A DNA stretch of 35,627 nucleotides from Bacteroides caecigallinarum (GTDB lineage: Bacteria > Bacteroidota > Bacteroidia > Bacteroidales > Bacteroidaceae). The DNA lies in the NCBI RefSeq assembly GCF_021530995.1, contig NZ_JADYTF010000023.1, positions 1 through 35,627 of the forward strand, given 5' to 3'. A program made the translations under genes and the position numbers. The notes beneath the pieces were generated by a model. It had not been told where the DNA came from, searched no databases, and was given only the letters and a program-made list of their open reading frames with translations. Below, piece after piece: positions 35,301-35,627 of this stretch; within the stretch, counting starts at the first letter, position 1, and each line of letters opens with the position of its first letter.

Positions 35301-35388
35301 ACTGCCCAAATCAGGATTAAAACTTGCCCAAATTCGATTTTAGACTTGCCCACGTTTTACCTGAAATTTGCCCATGTTTTAGAGTGTA
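35301..35388. repeat. four tandem 22-bp direct repeats with TGCCCA core
   Basis: TGCCCA begins at 35303, 35325, 35347 and 35369, exactly 22 bases apart. The units share (C/T)TTGCCCA followed by an AT-rich half such as AATTCGATTTTAGA. They are not palindromic. They lie in the 411-base gene-free stretch from the fucR start (35169) to the next gene (35581), between the fucR promoter and an outward plus-strand promoter, so they could be binding sites for a regulator of either gene or part of a mobile element end. Confidence 0.82.
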
Positions 35389-35417
35389 TTTTGAAGCATG
35401 TGGAGTATTGTCATGAA

Positions 35418-35449
35418 TTTGCAATTCTGAAAGTATTTTTTTACATTTG
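35418..35449 (+). promoter_or_regulatory. plus-strand promoter ahead of the partial gene
   Basis: TTTG (35418-35421), 20 bases, then TACATTTG (35442-35449): exact matches at ideal spacing. Transcription would begin near 35456, leaving a leader of about 125 nt that contains an inverted repeat. Confidence 0.7.
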
Positions 35450-35513
35450 CATATTAAAGCAAAATAAGGAGACAGATTCATTGTTATATAAAGTTTAATC
35501 ATTAAGTAAGTGA

Positions 35514-35570
35514 TCTAAAATATTTTTATATTCAGCATAAATTATTAATATTGTCTCATGATATTTTAGA
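35514..35570. repeat. 10-bp inverted repeat in the leader of the partial gene
   Basis: TCTAAAATAT (35514-35523) and ATATTTTAGA (35561-35570) are perfectly complementary around 37 bases. The second arm ends 10 bases before the ATG at 35581, so in RNA the stem could mask the translation start. It might alternatively belong to the end of an insertion sequence. Confidence 0.5.
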
Positions 35571-35580
35571 AATTGAATCA

Positions 35581-35627
35581 TGAAACATATAAAAGTGCTT
35601 GAATTGAGTGAGGCTGATCGCCTCAAA
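35581..35627 (+). CDS. partial, probable IS630-type transposase N-terminus
   Basis: Only the first 15 complete codons plus part of a 16th lie in the window: Met-Lys-His-Ile-Lys-Val-Leu-Glu-Leu-Ser-Glu-Ala-Asp-Arg-Leu and probably Lys. The pattern (short beta strand, then LSEADR) resembles the start of helix-turn-helix regions of IS630-family transposases in Bacteroides. With so little sequence the identity rests on recollection of that pattern. A consensus promoter and a leader hairpin precede it. Confidence 0.5.

Noticed and set aside
35301-35388. Tn7-like transposon end with 22-bp TnsB sites
   Set aside because: Unit length is similar, but there is no terminal TGT, no target duplication visible and no tns genes in the window; the adjacent gene fragment looks IS630-like instead.
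35317-35502. 61-residue minus-strand reading frame near the right edge
   Set aside because: Its C-terminal part is a translation of the 22-bp repeats, it crosses a plus-strand promoter, and it has no recognisable features.

Overview
The window is a stretch of chromosome from a member of the Bacteroidales, most likely Bacteroides or Phocaeicola. The case rests on repeated promoters of the Bacteroides type (TTTG, about 20 bases, then TAnnTTTG), the near absence of Shine-Dalgarno sequences, and genes typical of the group: DUF3256, an OstA_2-type protein, a cluster of SurA-like genes, and a fucose locus with a GntR-type FucR. I cannot fix the species. Most of the window is conserved housekeeping sequence; both edges look more accessory. 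I see no tRNA, rRNA or CRISPR array.

Layout. Bases 1-372 hold no convincing gene but look like a transcription unit: a TACCTTTG promoter box, about 180 bases of degenerate purine-rich GGTAAAA/GGTATTA repeats, then two hairpins and a T8 tract. I read this as a candidate repeat-rich non-coding RNA. Next come mdh and dnaG on the plus strand. dnaG converges on folE with overlapping stop codons. The minus-strand group DUF1599, DoxX/MauE membrane protein, tpiA, SPOR protein, folE follows (7680 down to 3864). A secreted M23/LysM endopeptidase has its own promoter and terminator (8865-7734).

An envelope and repair group runs on the minus strand from 17118 to 8961: two SurA-like export or folding proteins, a two-domain SurA, an OstA/LptA-like protein, a small membrane protein, mutL and a DUF3256 protein. 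Between mutL and the DUF3256 gene lie four tandem 22-bp palindromic repeats. Upstream are guaB, recQ, and the trigger factor-clpP-clpX protein quality control set. lptB (minus) and mlaE-mlaF (plus) diverge from facing promoters, giving two envelope lipid transport functions side by side.

From 27293 to 35235 lies a full L-fucose catabolic locus on the minus strand: fucR, then fucI, fucO, fucA, fucK, a mutarotase and fucP. It covers uptake, anomer interconversion, isomerisation, phosphorylation, aldol cleavage and reduction of lactaldehyde. A matching pair of 10-bp direct repeats lies in front of both fucI and fucR and is very probably the FucR operator. Beyond fucR are four 22-bp tandem direct repeats, an outward-facing promoter, a long inverted repeat and the first 16 codons of a probable IS630-type transposase cut by the window edge.

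The most promising undescribed elements are the repeat RNA at 16-372, the two 22-bp arrays (9641-9726 and 35301-35388), and the FucR operator pair. MutL has lost its endonuclease motifs, and FucA has Gln in place of one metal-binding His.
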